Positions 19,843-31,419 of a stretch of 64,000 nucleotides of DNA are shown here, piece after piece. Below the pieces are notes generated by a model that was not told where the DNA came from, searched no databases, and saw nothing but the letters and a program-made list of their open reading frames with translations. The translations under genes and the position numbers were made by a program. Source of the DNA: Lantana camara (lineage: Eukaryota; Streptophyta; Magnoliopsida; Lamiales; Verbenaceae); the NCBI GenBank assembly GCA_037501455.1, contig CM074865.1, forward strand, positions 32,842,501 to 32,906,500, read 5' to 3'. Each line of letters begins with the position of its first letter. Position 1 is the first letter of the stretch.

Positions 19843-20588
19843 ATTTAATTATTTAGTTGTTCTAATTTGATTAGAATAAATAAATAAATAAATATTAAAT
19901 ATCTTCTATCTATTATTCTAGTAAATATTAATTCTGATATGATTAGAATAAATATTATTGGATAAGATATTTAATTATTATTAGAATAATTAAATATTAC
20001 TAATTTGATTAGGAGCTTTTCTTCTAGAAGAATAAATATTTTATTTTGAATAAGATTCCTATTACTTGAAGGAAAAGAAAATAGAAAAGTCAAAGTTAGA
20101 ATCTGATTCCAACTAGACTTGGGGGTTCAAAACCCTAGCCTATTTATAGGCTAAGGGGTTCGAATTTTGGGGCTTACGTGTGATGATGATCACGCCCAAA
20201 CGACACACGTGATAGAGGGATCATGCCCAATCTCCATGGCTTCAAGAATTTGGGAGAATTCTCTTGCTCTCTTTCTTCTCGTTTCTTTCCTCACACATGT
20301 TATACTACTAGCATTCTCACCGACATGATTTGAATCTAGGATTGGTGTGGATTACTACTCTAGAGGAAACTTACTATGGAATCTAGTAGAAAGAATCGTT
20401 TCGAGGGACGGGGTTGCCATTACAGCATGAAGCGCGTTTGAGGGCGGCTCAAAACGTGTCAAGAAAGCGTTGATTTTTGTAAGTTCTTGAATCCCTAAGA
20501 TTGGAAATAGAAATCGGAAGTTCACGATCTTGCTTTTGGGAAAATTTTTAAATTCCGCTGCGCTTACTTTCGTGCTTTTCCCAACAAG

Positions 20589-20600
20589 TGGTATCAGACC
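20589..20600 (+). other. Primer binding site of D1
   Basis: TGGTATCAGACC, two bases after the LTR end at 20586. It matches the initiator-Met primer site except for C in place of G at the penultimate position. Confidence 0.8.
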
Positions 20601-21581
20601 CACATTGTAACGTCTATTTCTAATCTATCTTTTATTTGAATTTTGAGAAATTCTTGAATTAGAGTTACAGTTATGTATTCTTGAATTTGTTTCGTAATTT
20701 GAGCTTTTGAATCTGAGAAATTTCCTGAAAAATTGAGAAAAACGTGTTGACCGCCCGTCACCGCCGACGGACGAGTTGGGGCTGCGCGTGACCGCAGTGC
20801 ACAGCGCACGCATGGTGTGCGCTTGAGCAGCCAATGCTGCCCATCCCGGCATTACAAAGTGGCCGCCCCCTCACGCCTCATGCATGGAAAAATAATTTAA
20901 ATTGGCACCTAAATATGTAAACCCACTTCGATTAGTAATTGTTGCCCTTTTTTTTTTTATATAGAAATAATTAATGGCTTTTGTTGTTAATTGTTTCTAT
21001 AAAAAATAATCAATATCATTGATCAACTAATGACCTTTTATCGTAAAATTGATTTTGAAAGTTAAAGGAAGTGTAGTTTATATTATTAGTTTGTTTTTTT
21101 TGGTCGCAAGTTTATATTATTAGTGGCCAAATAGAATTGTCTCTCCGCATTCCGTCAGTGGCGGCGTGACTAAGCAACGATGCGTATTTGTGTGTCCCTT
21201 CCCGAAAAAGATTTGTATCGAGAAATTGAAATTAAATTTTAATTGAAAATATTTTATTTTTGAAATAAAATAAAATTTGGGATGTTTGGCAATTAAAATT
21301 GATTTTATTTTTTGAAATATTAATATTATCATTTTTAAAATAATAATTTTATAAAGTTACTAATTTTGAATTAATTTGAATTTTATCATATTCGAGCCTT
21401 TTGATTTTGAAAATATTCTTGAATAAGGAACTGTTTTCAGATTACTTTGAGTTAGTAGAACTTAAAGTTAAAGGAATTTTAATTTATTGGTAAATTTAAA
21501 TTCCTACAATTTAGAATATTAGGTGATCATGAGTTTAGTCTTGTGGATGTTTTAATTTATGCACATGGATGATTTAAATTT

Positions 21582-21700
21582 GGGGTTGGAGCCCCATAGT
21601 TCCGTTTTTCAATTGGGGTCGGTGCCCCACTTATGTGCGTATTGTTTTGTGTTTATTAGGTGGCTTTCCATATTACTGTTTTTGAGTCGGGGTATGCCCC
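21582..21700. repeat. Three GGGGT...GCCCC inverted-repeat motifs
   Basis: GGGGTTGGAGCCCC (21582-21595), GGGGTCGGTGCCCC (21615-21628) and GGGGTATGCCCC (21689-21700) in the D1 leader. Each can fold into a small GC stem. Confidence 0.6.
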
Positions 21701-22291
21701 GTGTATTTGTCTATGGACAATATGCAGATTGAGCCATATTAATTTCTATAAAGAGAGTAGATCTGAGGAAGTGAGACTTTTCTTTTTACTTTGGAGATTT
21801 GTACCCATGGAGTAAGAAGGATCCACACAACAAGTAACAAGGAGGCCATAAGAGAAGACCCCTCAAAATGTTAGGGAGGGTTTCTATTATTGTAATAGAT
21901 AGGACATCGTTTTATTTCCAATTTCCTTATGTGATTTAAACTGTTTTATGTGACATGCATGTTAGAACTTGTGATTGTGGAGTGGCTCCCACATATCACG
22001 CATAAGATAGGAAAACCCATGATCATCTCATACTAGTATCATGCTAGGAAATGTTATCTACTAATTGCTTGTGTGAAATACATTTATGTGAAACTGCATT
22101 AAACAAGACTAGTTTAAAATGGATAACTGTACATGTTGGTGAGGTCAAAAACTGGACAACTCTTCCTTATTCGAAAATCCCATAAATATTAAGCAATTTT
22201 GAAAAAATAGGTATTTTGTATAAAGTGAAAACTTTAAATAAAATACCTAGCATTCCATCAATAGGATTTAAGATTAATAGGGGAGCTAGTT

Positions 22292-22620
22292 GATGTCTAT
22301 GAGTCGTGGGGTGGCTATGTGAAACCTATTAGTTCTTAGTTTCCTAATTAATTACTTTAAGTAATTAATATTTCATGGTTATTTTGGAATGGGCGATGTC
22401 CGCGAGTCGTAGGTCGTTCCGGACTAAGTTTAATCATGATCTTATGATTGATGGGTCTTGCTTAACGCCTAAGTAAATATGGATGTTGCACGAGTCGTAG
22501 GTCCATATTGAAAGATTGGTGATGCAAAAATATTACTGAAAGTTCCATAGTGCTGGAATTGGCATGTTGTACCTACCTAAGGCTTTATTGAGGATGTCCG
22601 CGAGTCGTGGGTCCAAGATG
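22292..22620 (+). repeat. Four-copy CGAGTCGTRGGTCC repeat in D1 leader
   Basis: A motif of about 26 bp, GATGT followed by a variable stretch and GAGTCGTRGG, occurs at about 22292, 22395, 22482 and 22593. The spacing is 87-111 bp. The copies are imperfect. Confidence 0.6.
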
Positions 22621-22632
22621 AAGTGCTTGGGA

Positions 22633-25600
22633 TGTAGCACCCCGGAGCGCAGAACACTACATCCCCCACACCATAGCCCGCCATGTGTAACGAAATGGGA
22701 ACTCCGTACACGCACGAAGCTACAGCGAACGGGAGACAAACAAAAACTCTCATATGCTAGGCGGTCTAGACCCTAATACAGAGCGCGGAATAAAAATCAA
22801 GATCACAAGCGGAAGCACCAGGATTCTGACATATAAATAAACATGCTCGGAATATAAATAGATAATCAAAATATAGCGAGTCAAATTATACAAATATCCT
22901 CAATTTCGAATCTAAAATCTTATACATGTGTTCAAAAGCTCAAAAGTACAAGAGTAAACTAAACAAAATGCATGAGACTCGCTACACGACCCAAAACTCG
23001 AAAGAAGACCGCTGCGTAGCACAAACTCCCAAACGAGTACCTGCAACTCAAAGAGAAAAAGGGGAAAAAAGAAAACAACGAGGAGGGGTCAGTCCTAAAG
23101 ACTGGTGAAGGGGCTAACACACGCACACGTATATATATGTAAGAGCACAACATATTCAAAATTAAAGGGGTCCATGAACCGGGGCGTGGTTTTTGCAATC
23201 TAAAACATTTTAGCCCGTGATAATACATATAAATAAAAGATTTAGTGCCAAAAGCCCAAAATAACCAAGTTTTAGAAATTATAAATCCACTCCTGTTTCA
23301 CAAATCACAAACATAATCAAAATCAAAATAACTCAGTGAGAACAAGTTTCTAACCAACCTAACTCCTTTCATAATCATAATCAAAATGAAAACATACAAA
23401 GCTCATAATCAATCCACCTTCTCCGATTGGGGATGAGGAAGCGCTAGCTCAACCCCGTTCTCTCATCATAAGTTTTGAGTCGGGGGATTCTACCCGCTCC
23501 GCGATGGTATTTCATGCCGGTCTCAAGAAAACCTGCCTTCCCTGCGACCTCCTGAGGTTGGGCGAATCTCTCAAAGTTGGAGTCGTGTTGATGGGAGAGC
23601 TCAGCGACCCCATGGCCGACCCGAGTTACCATACACTACTCCGGGGCCCAGTTCATAATTCATAAGTCATAAGTTCATAATTTTCGAAATTAATTTTCAA
23701 GACTTATATTTCAAAGTCAAAATCTCATTATCATAACACACGCCAACCCTTTTCAAATCAAACAAATGAAAACATAGTTTACGTATATATAAAAGCGTTT
23801 TTCAAACGATTTCATAACAAAACTAGCAAATTCCCATAAAATACTAATCAAACACGTATTTGCATAAGTATATATATGCGTAAGTCGCATGTGGGCTTAA
23901 AATACAGGTAGGGTTGTAGGTCATTTTAACTAAAAGAAAGAAACCTCACCTTGTTGACCAAACCGAACGAGACGAACCCAAAACACCTCTAAGAGACCTC
24001 TTTGTCACCCACAGAATGAGCCTAAGGACAAAACAAAGAGCAAACGACGAACTTAGACTCTATATGTACCAATTAGACACTCGGCAAATGCATATGGATG
24101 CAAATGATGCTTAAAGAATGCAACGAAAAATCATTTAGGTCATATGGAATCATATTAAATCATAACTCGCATATTTCACGTTAAACAAATCCATAAAATT
24201 CACATAACAAGCATGACAAGTGATTTAACATGTTAATCATGTATGCATGTAATAAATGAAATAAGAAAATATCATAAGAGGCAATTAAACGTCACATAGA
24301 TTCATGCATGCACGTTGAAGAACATATATTACATATTAGGTCATATATCACGTAAAAGACATCAAAATTACACAATAAATTCATAATATAACACATGACA
24401 CATAATTTAGGAAGTTAACATTTCAGGCATATCATAAAAGAAGCAAGAAAATATCACACGAGGCAAGGAATCGAAGCGTAAGTTCATGCTTGCACATAAG
24501 AAAGCATATAGTGCATATCTTGTCATATAATGCATATAAAAGCAACGAAAGTGCGTAATAAATTCTAACAAACCATATAACACATAATTCATCAAGTATA
24601 TAATACATAAGAAGTGAAAAAGAAGAAAGAAGTTCACGAAAAATACAAACGAAACGAAAACAACACAACAAGCATGCACAACTCGAAACTAGGGCTAAAC
24701 AGGGTTGCGGCCGTGGCCCAAAATACACTGAAAAAGGGTCGCATCCGTGACCGGGAGGCGAAACAAGGGGAAAAATGGGTCGCATCCGCGACCAAATTGA
24801 ACTGGTCGCGATCGCGGCTGCGACCACTCGCAGCAGCAGGGCAAAACTCGAAATAACAGCCATAAAACTCATCAAATCTCCACCCAATTCAAGCTAACAC
24901 ATTAAGGCAAGTTAGGAACATAAAATACATGCATAATAAGCTCTAAAACTAGGCATAAGCAATTGCACATCAAGAGGTAAGAGCAAGAAGCAATCTCCAT
25001 TTCAAAGTTTATACAAAACCTTCAAGTTCTTAAGTGATATGCTCAATAATCCTTAAGTATCATGAAAAATCAATTCATACAAGCACTCATGGATGTCTTA
25101 AGGTCATTTAGGATGCATCAATTCAAAAAGAACACAAGAGATCATTCAAATTCATCAGATATCCTCTAACCCTTACTATTCACCAAGGTTATCATATCAT
25201 GCTCATCTCTTCATGAAATTCAGCAAATTAGCCCTTAAAAGAAATAGGAGAAGATGGAGAACAAGTTTATGGACTTACCTTTCGAATTTGAGGAGAATCG
25301 GTGGTGTATTGAGCTCAAAACATGGAAAATGAATAGTATCTTCTCCCCTTTCCTTGGGATTTCGGGTAGCAGGTGCAAAATCCCCTTTTTCTTCTATTGT
25401 CTGATGCTTGAACGAAATGAGAGGGTTAGGGTCCGATAAATAGGTTAACCAAGGTTAGTTAGGTTCAAACTTGGGTTAATTTGGTCAAAGAATGAATAAG
25501 TTAGGGCGAAAATGGTAAAAGGTAGCGAATTTGTCACACGGGCTCGGTTCGGGCAAAATTCCGAGGTCCAAATGGGTTTAAAAAATACAAAGTTGGGTTC

Positions 25601-26052
25601 CTTGGCTTCTTTTCTTCGTCACGAGTCCGACCTTTCTTCTAGAATTTGAATCCAAATTCCCGAGCTCAAGTTAGGCCTTCCGGAACATGAGGTGCGCTAA
25701 AGCTAGTTAGCCCCTCGAATACCTAAAATCATAAAAAATGGTTCGCGACCACTTCAAACAAATTCAAAAACATATAACGAGCACTTAAACAAGTTCTTAA
25801 AAAACGTATTTCATGCATACACATAGTCTCAAAATTAGTAGCAAATAAGGGAGCACACGGATCAAGAAAGGGATCAAACGGGGGAAAAAAACGTTCAAAT
25901 ACGTATTAAAACGTAACAAAATAATACAAGTAAATATTCAAGTAGTCACATAAGCAATTAATAAACATTTAAAGAAATAAATAAATAATTAAACGCGTAC
26001 ATAACACTCTCGATACGACGTACCTGTAGGGCCGAAAAATCGGGATGTTACA
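22633..26052 (-). mobile_element. 3' LTR of element B3 (3420 bp)
   Basis: The minus strand begins TGTAACATCCCGATTTTTCGG at 26052 and ends GGTGCTACA at 22633. A purine-rich tract and decayed pol lie on its 5' side (26053-27130), so this is the 3' LTR of a minus-strand element inserted in the D1 leader. The left flank TGGGA (22628-22632) would be the target duplication; its partner is outside the window. Candidate splice donor GTAAGT near 25277 and acceptor near 23042. Short frames inside are not supported as genes. Confidence 0.85.
24705..24825. repeat. GC-rich palindromic words in B3 LTR
   Basis: GGTCGCATCCGTGACC (24737-24752), GGTCGCATCCGCGACC (24778-24793) and a longer version with a GATCGCGGCT centre (24804-24825). 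The related GTTGCGGCCGTGGCC lies near 24704. The shared stem is GGTCGC/GCGACC. Confidence 0.75.
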
Positions 26053-27130
26053 AACTCCCCTCCTTCAAAAGGACTTGTCCTCAGGTCCTAAAGCTGGGTC
26101 TTGAACGGCTCTGGAAACAAACTCAACTTCACGCTTCTGCTGTGCCACTAAGCTCTCGAAGTCTCATCGGGCAACCGCGCTAAAAGAAAATAGGTTAACT
26201 CGTTAAAATGAGCAACCCCTTGAACTCATGAAATCTCCTTAAATTTAGCAAATCGGACATGCGAAGTCCTCGGCCATTTGCTCCCACTTCCAATTAGAAT
26301 TTAGGAGTAGTTGGAGAATCCTTTCAGTTCTTGATGCTCGGTCTTCAACCGATGGCACATTAAACATTGCTACACAGAGTCTATAACATCTTTACTAATG
26401 TCAGTACACCAAACCGGTTCTTCATGTCCTCGAACAAACTCGAACCAAGAGTGGGATATTCTCGTAACCTTGCAGGTCGAGGCGTAGGCCACATTCTCCC
26501 ACTAACAACCCATAACCAAAGCCTTCCTTAATTCCTCGATCGTAAACGAAGTAGCCTTGAGTACCCTCGGTTAAGTAAAAGCCGATGCCTCTTCTTCGTC
26601 GTTCATGTCACGGGATAGCCGCCTATAGAAAGACGAATCTCCTGTTGGATCCTAATAACACTAGAGACTCTTCTCTGAGGCAATTCTCGGTTCTTCTACC
26701 CATACACATCGTAGATGATACCCTTGAAGAAGCCATACCTGGACGCAGCCTACGAAACACTGAAGAAGAACAAACCACCAAATCCTCGAAGCGAACTAAG
26801 GGTATTCCCTTCTTCGACCGTTAACCTGTGTTGCTAACGGTAGTATATACTCATCTTAAAGTCCCGTCTTCTTCCTTAGATAGGATAAGAGAACCCTACG
26901 AAGAAGTACTCAATGTTGATGAATCTACCTTCTAAGAGCTTATCAACTATGTCTTAAACTTCAACACCCCTGCTAGAGTCCACCGGTAGGGAATCTTCAG
27001 AAGAGGTCCAGCTCCGGGATAAAGATCACGACCACCTCAATGTCCCTATCAAGTGGTGATGAATCCCAACTTTCAAGGAATCATCAAGAAGGTCTTATAT
27101 GACGCCTCATTTTTTCATCTTCCGGTACGC
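26053..27130 (-). pseudogene. pol: Decayed pol of B3 (RT and integrase remnants)
   Basis: A polypurine-like tract (AAGGAGGGGAGTT on the minus strand) adjoins the LTR. Reading the minus strand from 27130, fragments appear in pol order through many stops. An RT entry block (SPLDRDIEVVVIFIPEL near 27070) is followed by KEEDGTLR (near 26880), and near 26360 by integrase zinc-finger remnants (DISKDVIDSV, then QCLMCHRLKTEHQ) and NWKWEQMAEDFA. This matches Tekay/Del elements, so family B is also Tekay-like. RT is truncated, and RNase H and most of integrase are deleted. B4 is inserted at 27131 and cuts off the rest. A plus-strand frame at 26585-26824 is a shadow. Confidence 0.7.
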
Positions 27131-27332
27131 TGTAACGCCCCACATGTTCAAATTATTTAGGTACACACGCCACACGTGTGAGTTTGGGAGTTAGATTTGT
27201 TAAGCGTGCTTAATTGCATTAGGTGACCAAGTGGATTATGTGATTAATTGCCTATTTGTCTATGTGATCATTTTAATTGTAATTCCATTGCATAACATTT
27301 CATTTGTATTATTCACTCATGCAAGAGACATG

Positions 27333-27337
<5 letters not shown>

Positions 27338-27373
<36 letters not shown>
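27338..27373. repeat. TA dinucleotide repeat
   Basis: About 18 TA units in the B4 LTR. Confidence 0.95.
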
Positions 27374-27376
<3 letters not shown>

Positions 27377-27414
27377 TGATTCACTCATTCATATCATAAC
27401 ATAATTTCATTATA

Positions 27415-27416
<2 letters not shown>

Positions 27417-27443
<27 letters not shown>
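27417..27443. repeat. TCTA tetranucleotide repeat
   Basis: About six to seven TCTA units in the B4 LTR. Confidence 0.95.
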
Positions 27444-27445
<2 letters not shown>

Positions 27446-28227
27446 ATACTTAAACTAAACTTCATAAGATTTATATTTCTATTCTCATTCAATTCATGTA
27501 ATTGATCACTAGCATGTAATATATATTCATATATAACTCTTATACACTTTCACACACACATTCATTATATTTGTATATAATTATAAAGCACTAATATGAT
27601 TATACGCATATTATATAGATAATATCTAACTTTATACATATATATCATCTATCTATACATATATTACTTATACCTTGTATCTAATTTGCAAGACACAAAC
27701 ACACACATAATCTCTACCACACCAATTACACACACTCATCCTCACCTTCATCACATCGATCATCAAGCAAGAAGGAGAAGGAAGAAGATCATCCATCAAG
27801 AAGCATCATCCTCACCAAGATCATCTCCTCCATTTCATCATCTTCATCTCATTTCTTTATCTCTAAGGTTAAATATGGTTAAATATGAGTTTGTTTCATT
27901 TGTGAATAGTTAGGGCTAGATGTTTTGGTATGATCTCCTTGACTTTAAGCATGAATATATGATCTTGTTGGTGTGTATTTTGAGTTTATAGCATGAATAC
28001 TTGAAGTTATTGGCTTATTTGATGTTATGGCAATTATGAAACTTCGGATGATTGATTCATGTGTCAATATGATGGATTTATATGTTGTAATTGAAGTATG
28101 AGAGGTATATTGGTGTTGTAGGTTAATTTTGAGGTATTTGATTGTTGTTGATTGGTGTTGAATGGCTTGGGAGCCATTTTTTCGAGACCTACCCTGTTTT
28201 TCCCCTGTTTTTTCGCCCAGCGGCTTC

Positions 28228-28339
28228 CCAAACACCCGTTTGGATTTCCAGTTCATGCACCAAACGCCCGTTTGGCACTGTTACAGGAGGTTTTCACACG
28301 CCCGTTTCTGCTTTCAGACTATTTTTCAAATGGGCGTTT
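28228..28339. repeat. GC-rich palindromic words in B4 LTR
   Basis: CCAAACACCCGTTTGG (28228-28243) and the perfect palindrome CCAAACGCCCGTTTGG (28260-28275). Partial copies are ACGCCCGTTT (28298-28307) and the inverted GGGCGTTT (28332-28339). Confidence 0.8.
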
Positions 28340-29567
28340 CTCCCTCATCAGAACTCCAATTGACCTGATTTTTAAGGACACGGAAAGCTCTTGAAGTCTA
28401 GAACAACCTTCAATATGAATCATCTCAATATATTTTCTAGATTGTGAGATATAATCAATTCTTTTAGGTGTCGTCACTTTCCCGACAAACTGCACTCCTT
28501 CAACTTCGGATCTACGCCATTTCCTCCTCGCTTTGAACCACGATTCGAGCCATATATGATTTTAAAGGTATATGTGTCTACTTTCATATCCAACAAAAAA
28601 ACTCAATTCAAACTTCTCAAACTCAAGATATACCCATTTTCCTATAGCTTGCACATTTCCGAAAATTGTCCATTTTTGCCAAACTTCACTAAAGCCCCTC
28701 ATATTGCATTCCTTTCACTTTCTTGGCTCCCGTATGTGACTTATATGAATTATATGCTTGATTAATTGATAATTATGCTCTTATTTGACACTACTTGGTC
28801 CTTACTTGCTTAAGTTTGATTGTTTGAATCCGTGCTTGATACGTTGATTGAATTTGTTTGAGTAATTGAGCATATGAACACGACCACACTATTCCATGAC
28901 ATTCCTATGTTTCATTTCATATTGAATTATGTTATAAAATGATACACCACTTCATAAGCATTGCTGTGCGTCCTATTTGGTATCATCTTGAGTCTCCTCT
29001 CATGAGTACACATTGTTACCTTTTCTTGAACAGTTCATCTCCAGGGTGGAGACTTCCGGATCAAATAGGCACCCATATTATGCATGTTGCTTATCTCGTG
29101 GTCTTCTAGGTGAGGGTGTTTTCGTTCTAGATAAGTAATAAACCCTACAACCTTTATGTGATAAGTTTTGGCCAAAAACCTAAAGTATATATATATTGAT
29201 TTAAAAGTAAAGTCATCGAGTAAATCTTTATCGAGTAAACCTTTTCTCAAGATTTATGGAATGAAACGTATTATGATTCTCATGACTTGAAATGTTTTGG
29301 CGAGATTATGCACATTGATCATGCACATGTATTGGGCCCCGAGGAAATGTGTGAATGGAGACCGGTTCGGCATCGGGCCGACGTATAGCTAAGCCATTGC
29401 ACAAAGTACTAATTGAGAATCTCTCACGCGACCGTGTAGTGTGGAAGGTGAGTTATTCTTGAGCCGATGGTTAACCCATCGAAGGAGCTGGTAGGAGTCA
29501 TGAGCCCCCGTCTCGATATAGTATATTATTAGATGGTTTGGGTCTACAGGCCCGACCATTATGGAGG

Positions 29568-29572
29568 GAGAA
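29568..29572 (+). repeat. Target-site duplication of A2 (GAGAA)
   Basis: GAGAA at 29568-29572 and again at 56519-56523, directly outside the two ends of solo LTR A2. Confidence 0.9.
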
Positions 29573-29973
29573 TGTAACAGCCGTACTCAGGGCCAAGTAG
29601 AGAGAGGTAAGTAAAGGGTTATTCAGGAAGCGTTTATAACCTCGATCCCTATTAATTCTCTTCATGCATTGCATTTTATGTGACTTATGTGCTTTTATGT
29701 GCTATAGTTTAATTAAATGTTCGTAAATTTAATTCTTTCCTCTATTTAACTTGTACCTCGAAACTCTTATCATAGAATCCTAGAAATCTAGTATTCATTC
29801 CCTTCTAGCACCTAAAACCCCTTCATATGCTTCAAAACCCATTCCTACAGTTTTAGGTTGAAAATTACAAAAATACCCTAAAGCCCTAGAATTTTCCTAC
29901 ATTCTCCGAAATACTTTACCTATCCGATATTATAGTTAAAACGATCCTTGAATTATTTTATGAATTTTCATAC
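29573..29973 (+). mobile_element. Solo LTR A2, first segment
   Basis: Begins TGTAACAGCC and matches the outer 400 bp of the A1 LTR in the opposite orientation. It is interrupted by the Tat array and resumes at 53749. The outer ends are flanked by GAGAA and there is no A-family internal region, so it is a solo LTR. Confidence 0.9.
29969..29973 (+). repeat. Target-site duplication of Tat array (CATAC)
   Basis: CATAC at 29969-29973 and at 53744-53748, immediately outside TGATGGG and CCCATCA. Confidence 0.95.
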
Positions 29974-30792
29974 TGATGGGTTCTAAATATGGGTTACAGA
30001 GTCCGATCACTCTAAAATTTGTTTAGGAGGGGAAAACCAGTTGTGGTTCGCCGGAAAAGATGGAGGTTCTACCTGCTAGGACAAACACACAGACAAAGTC
30101 AAAAGGCCAAGCTGGGGGAACTGGGAGTGATTCCCAGTTTGGCTCTCCGACGCTCAAGTCAGATGAAGATCTGATAGAGAAAGTATTGAGTATGAAGTGG
30201 CTGTAATGGAAAGAGCTTACAGAGATGGAGATGAAGACTCCTATTTATAGTTGAGGGTCAGGGACCCTTTGGTCATTTGCGCCATGTGGTCCTGGCCGAC
30301 TGTTGCCCTAACACGTGGCGTTACAAGAGAAACCTAAGAGGAATATTCTCTGCAAAAAGCTGATGAAAGGTAGTGTTGGCAACAGTGGTAGGTGCGCGGG
30401 CATATACGATGTGTCAGAGAGCTGTTTGGGGAGTTGGTAGCGAGGGCTTGAGAGCACGCTCGTGTCAACTAAAGCCTTGGTGGCCAAGGAATCCACTAGG
30501 GGATGAGGGCCAGAGCTTGTGTAATGATTTGGAGTGGAAGCCTCTCTGAGGGAATGTAGCACTCGAAGAGGGCTTCTCTTAACTTTTAATCATGCGATTT
30601 GAATGGCGCTCGTGGGAGAGCGGTAACAATGATCACGTGCAGAAGCAACAGAGACAGCACGTGTTCTGGGAGGATAATGGCACTACGAGGGTTTCAGCGC
30701 TTGTGTATGATTGTCGTGATCGCAGGACAGGTGTCATCATCTTTGAAGTGCCACGTGTCCAAACGCGGGACGAGCGCATTTTGACCCCATCA
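29974..30792 (-). mobile_element. Tat array LTR 1 (3' LTR of unit 1)
   Basis: 819 bp with TGATGGG/CCCATCA ends. It differs from LTR 2 at about 6 of the first 190 positions by eye. Confidence 0.92.
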
Positions 30793-31419
30793 TTTTGGCC
30801 CCCAATTCTGTAGCCCTTAGTGATAAGGGCTATAGAATTTTATCCAATACAATCCATCGTGCGTGTCGGTCATATGAGGCTTTGCGTGTTGAGCAATTAT
30901 CTTTCTGATCACGCCATTAATGCCTTCGTTTCGTCTAACCGCTTGTAACGTCCAAACATTAATTGCAGTCCTTTCTTTTGACCATTTGGAGCGTCTAAGC
31001 ATTAAATGCTGATGCGCGTGAGTCTTGGGAAGTACGTGACGGTTTAATAAAGTGGACGGTTTCCTAGGCAGGAAATGATTACAATTTTTGAATTTTTGCC
31101 AGAAACCGTACCAACTCCCATCCCTATAAATAAGGGATTCTGCATCCATTCCATCTTTTACGCGAACAAATCTTCAAATCATCCTTTAGGAGAAAAACTC
31201 TTTGCATTCCAGTTTCAGAGCATCCCAAATCTTCCTTCAAGCTTTCCCAGAAATTTCAAGGTAATCTCCGGTGAAACTTTCTAACTTTTCTGACCTTAGA
31301 ATCATATTTAGGATTCAACAATTCCTTAGGCTTCTACTCTCTAGAAATCTTGAATCTCTTTAGATATACAACATTTCCCAGAAAAAATCCCCAAATCTCT
31401 TTCAAATTCCAACACCGCC
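30793..31419 (+). promoter_or_regulatory. Upstream and leader region of antisense gene, unit 1
   Basis: Next to the LTR the minus strand has a purine-rich tract (AATTGGGGGCCAAAA). A hairpin TAGCCCTT/AAGGGCTA stands at 30812-30833. The TATA box is at 31125-31132. A leader intron (donor CAAG/GTAATC at 31261, acceptor TCCCAG ending 31381) precedes the ATG at 31420 in ACCGCCATG context. Confidence 0.65.
31125..31132 (+). promoter_or_regulatory. TATA box of antisense gene, unit 1
   Basis: TATAAATA in CCCTATAAATAAGGG, about 295 bp ahead of the start codon. Identical in unit 2 (42665-42672). Confidence 0.7.

Larger units (their letters stand above)
19095..20586 (+). mobile_element. D1 LTR, third segment (to LTR end)
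   Basis: Resumes the D-family LTR after TGA and matches D2 in reverse (GGACCTACACTTGC, CTTTTATTGCATAAGTC). It ends GCTTTTCCCAACA at 20586, followed at once by a primer site, so D1 is a 5' LTR and not a solo LTR. The type (TGTT...AACA ends, GCGGAATTT-like end block in D2, initiator-Met primer) is usual for Ty1/Copia, but no coding sequence confirms this. It contains CACGTG motifs and AATTAATT-rich repeats. Confidence 0.8.
20601..22632 (+). mobile_element. D1 leader / internal region without coding sequence
   Basis: Two kilobases downstream of the primer site with no gag-like frame on the plus strand. A complete Copia element would be expected to start gag within a few hundred bases. It holds GC-rich hairpin repeats (21582-21700), a four-copy repeat (22292-22620) and AT-rich filler. 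Either the element has a very long leader, or it is a large non-autonomous derivative. B3 interrupts it at 22633. Confidence 0.6.
27131..29572 (+). mobile_element. 5' LTR of element B4, first segment
   Basis: Starts TGTAACGCCCCAC, collinear with B2. Together with 56524-56532 and 58482-59376 it forms one LTR of about 3.35 kb, split by A2 and D2. It contains two simple repeats, the palindromic words near 28228-28339 and a candidate splice donor at 27868. The frames near 27686 and 28142-28394 are not supported as genes. Confidence 0.85.

Noticed and set aside
20589..20600. Possible tRNA genes at TGGTATCAGA sites (also 4361, 59385)
   Set aside because: These are primer binding sites directly beside LTR ends. 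No cloverleaf sequence surrounds them.
24432..24887. Minus-strand frame of 151 codons in B3 LTR
   Set aside because: Cys/Leu/Phe-rich low-complexity translation across the palindromic block of an LTR, with no counterpart frame visible in B2, B4 or B5.
26585..26824. Plus-strand frame of 79 codons in B3 internal region
   Set aside because: Opposite decayed pol whose minus-strand motifs appear in the expected order.
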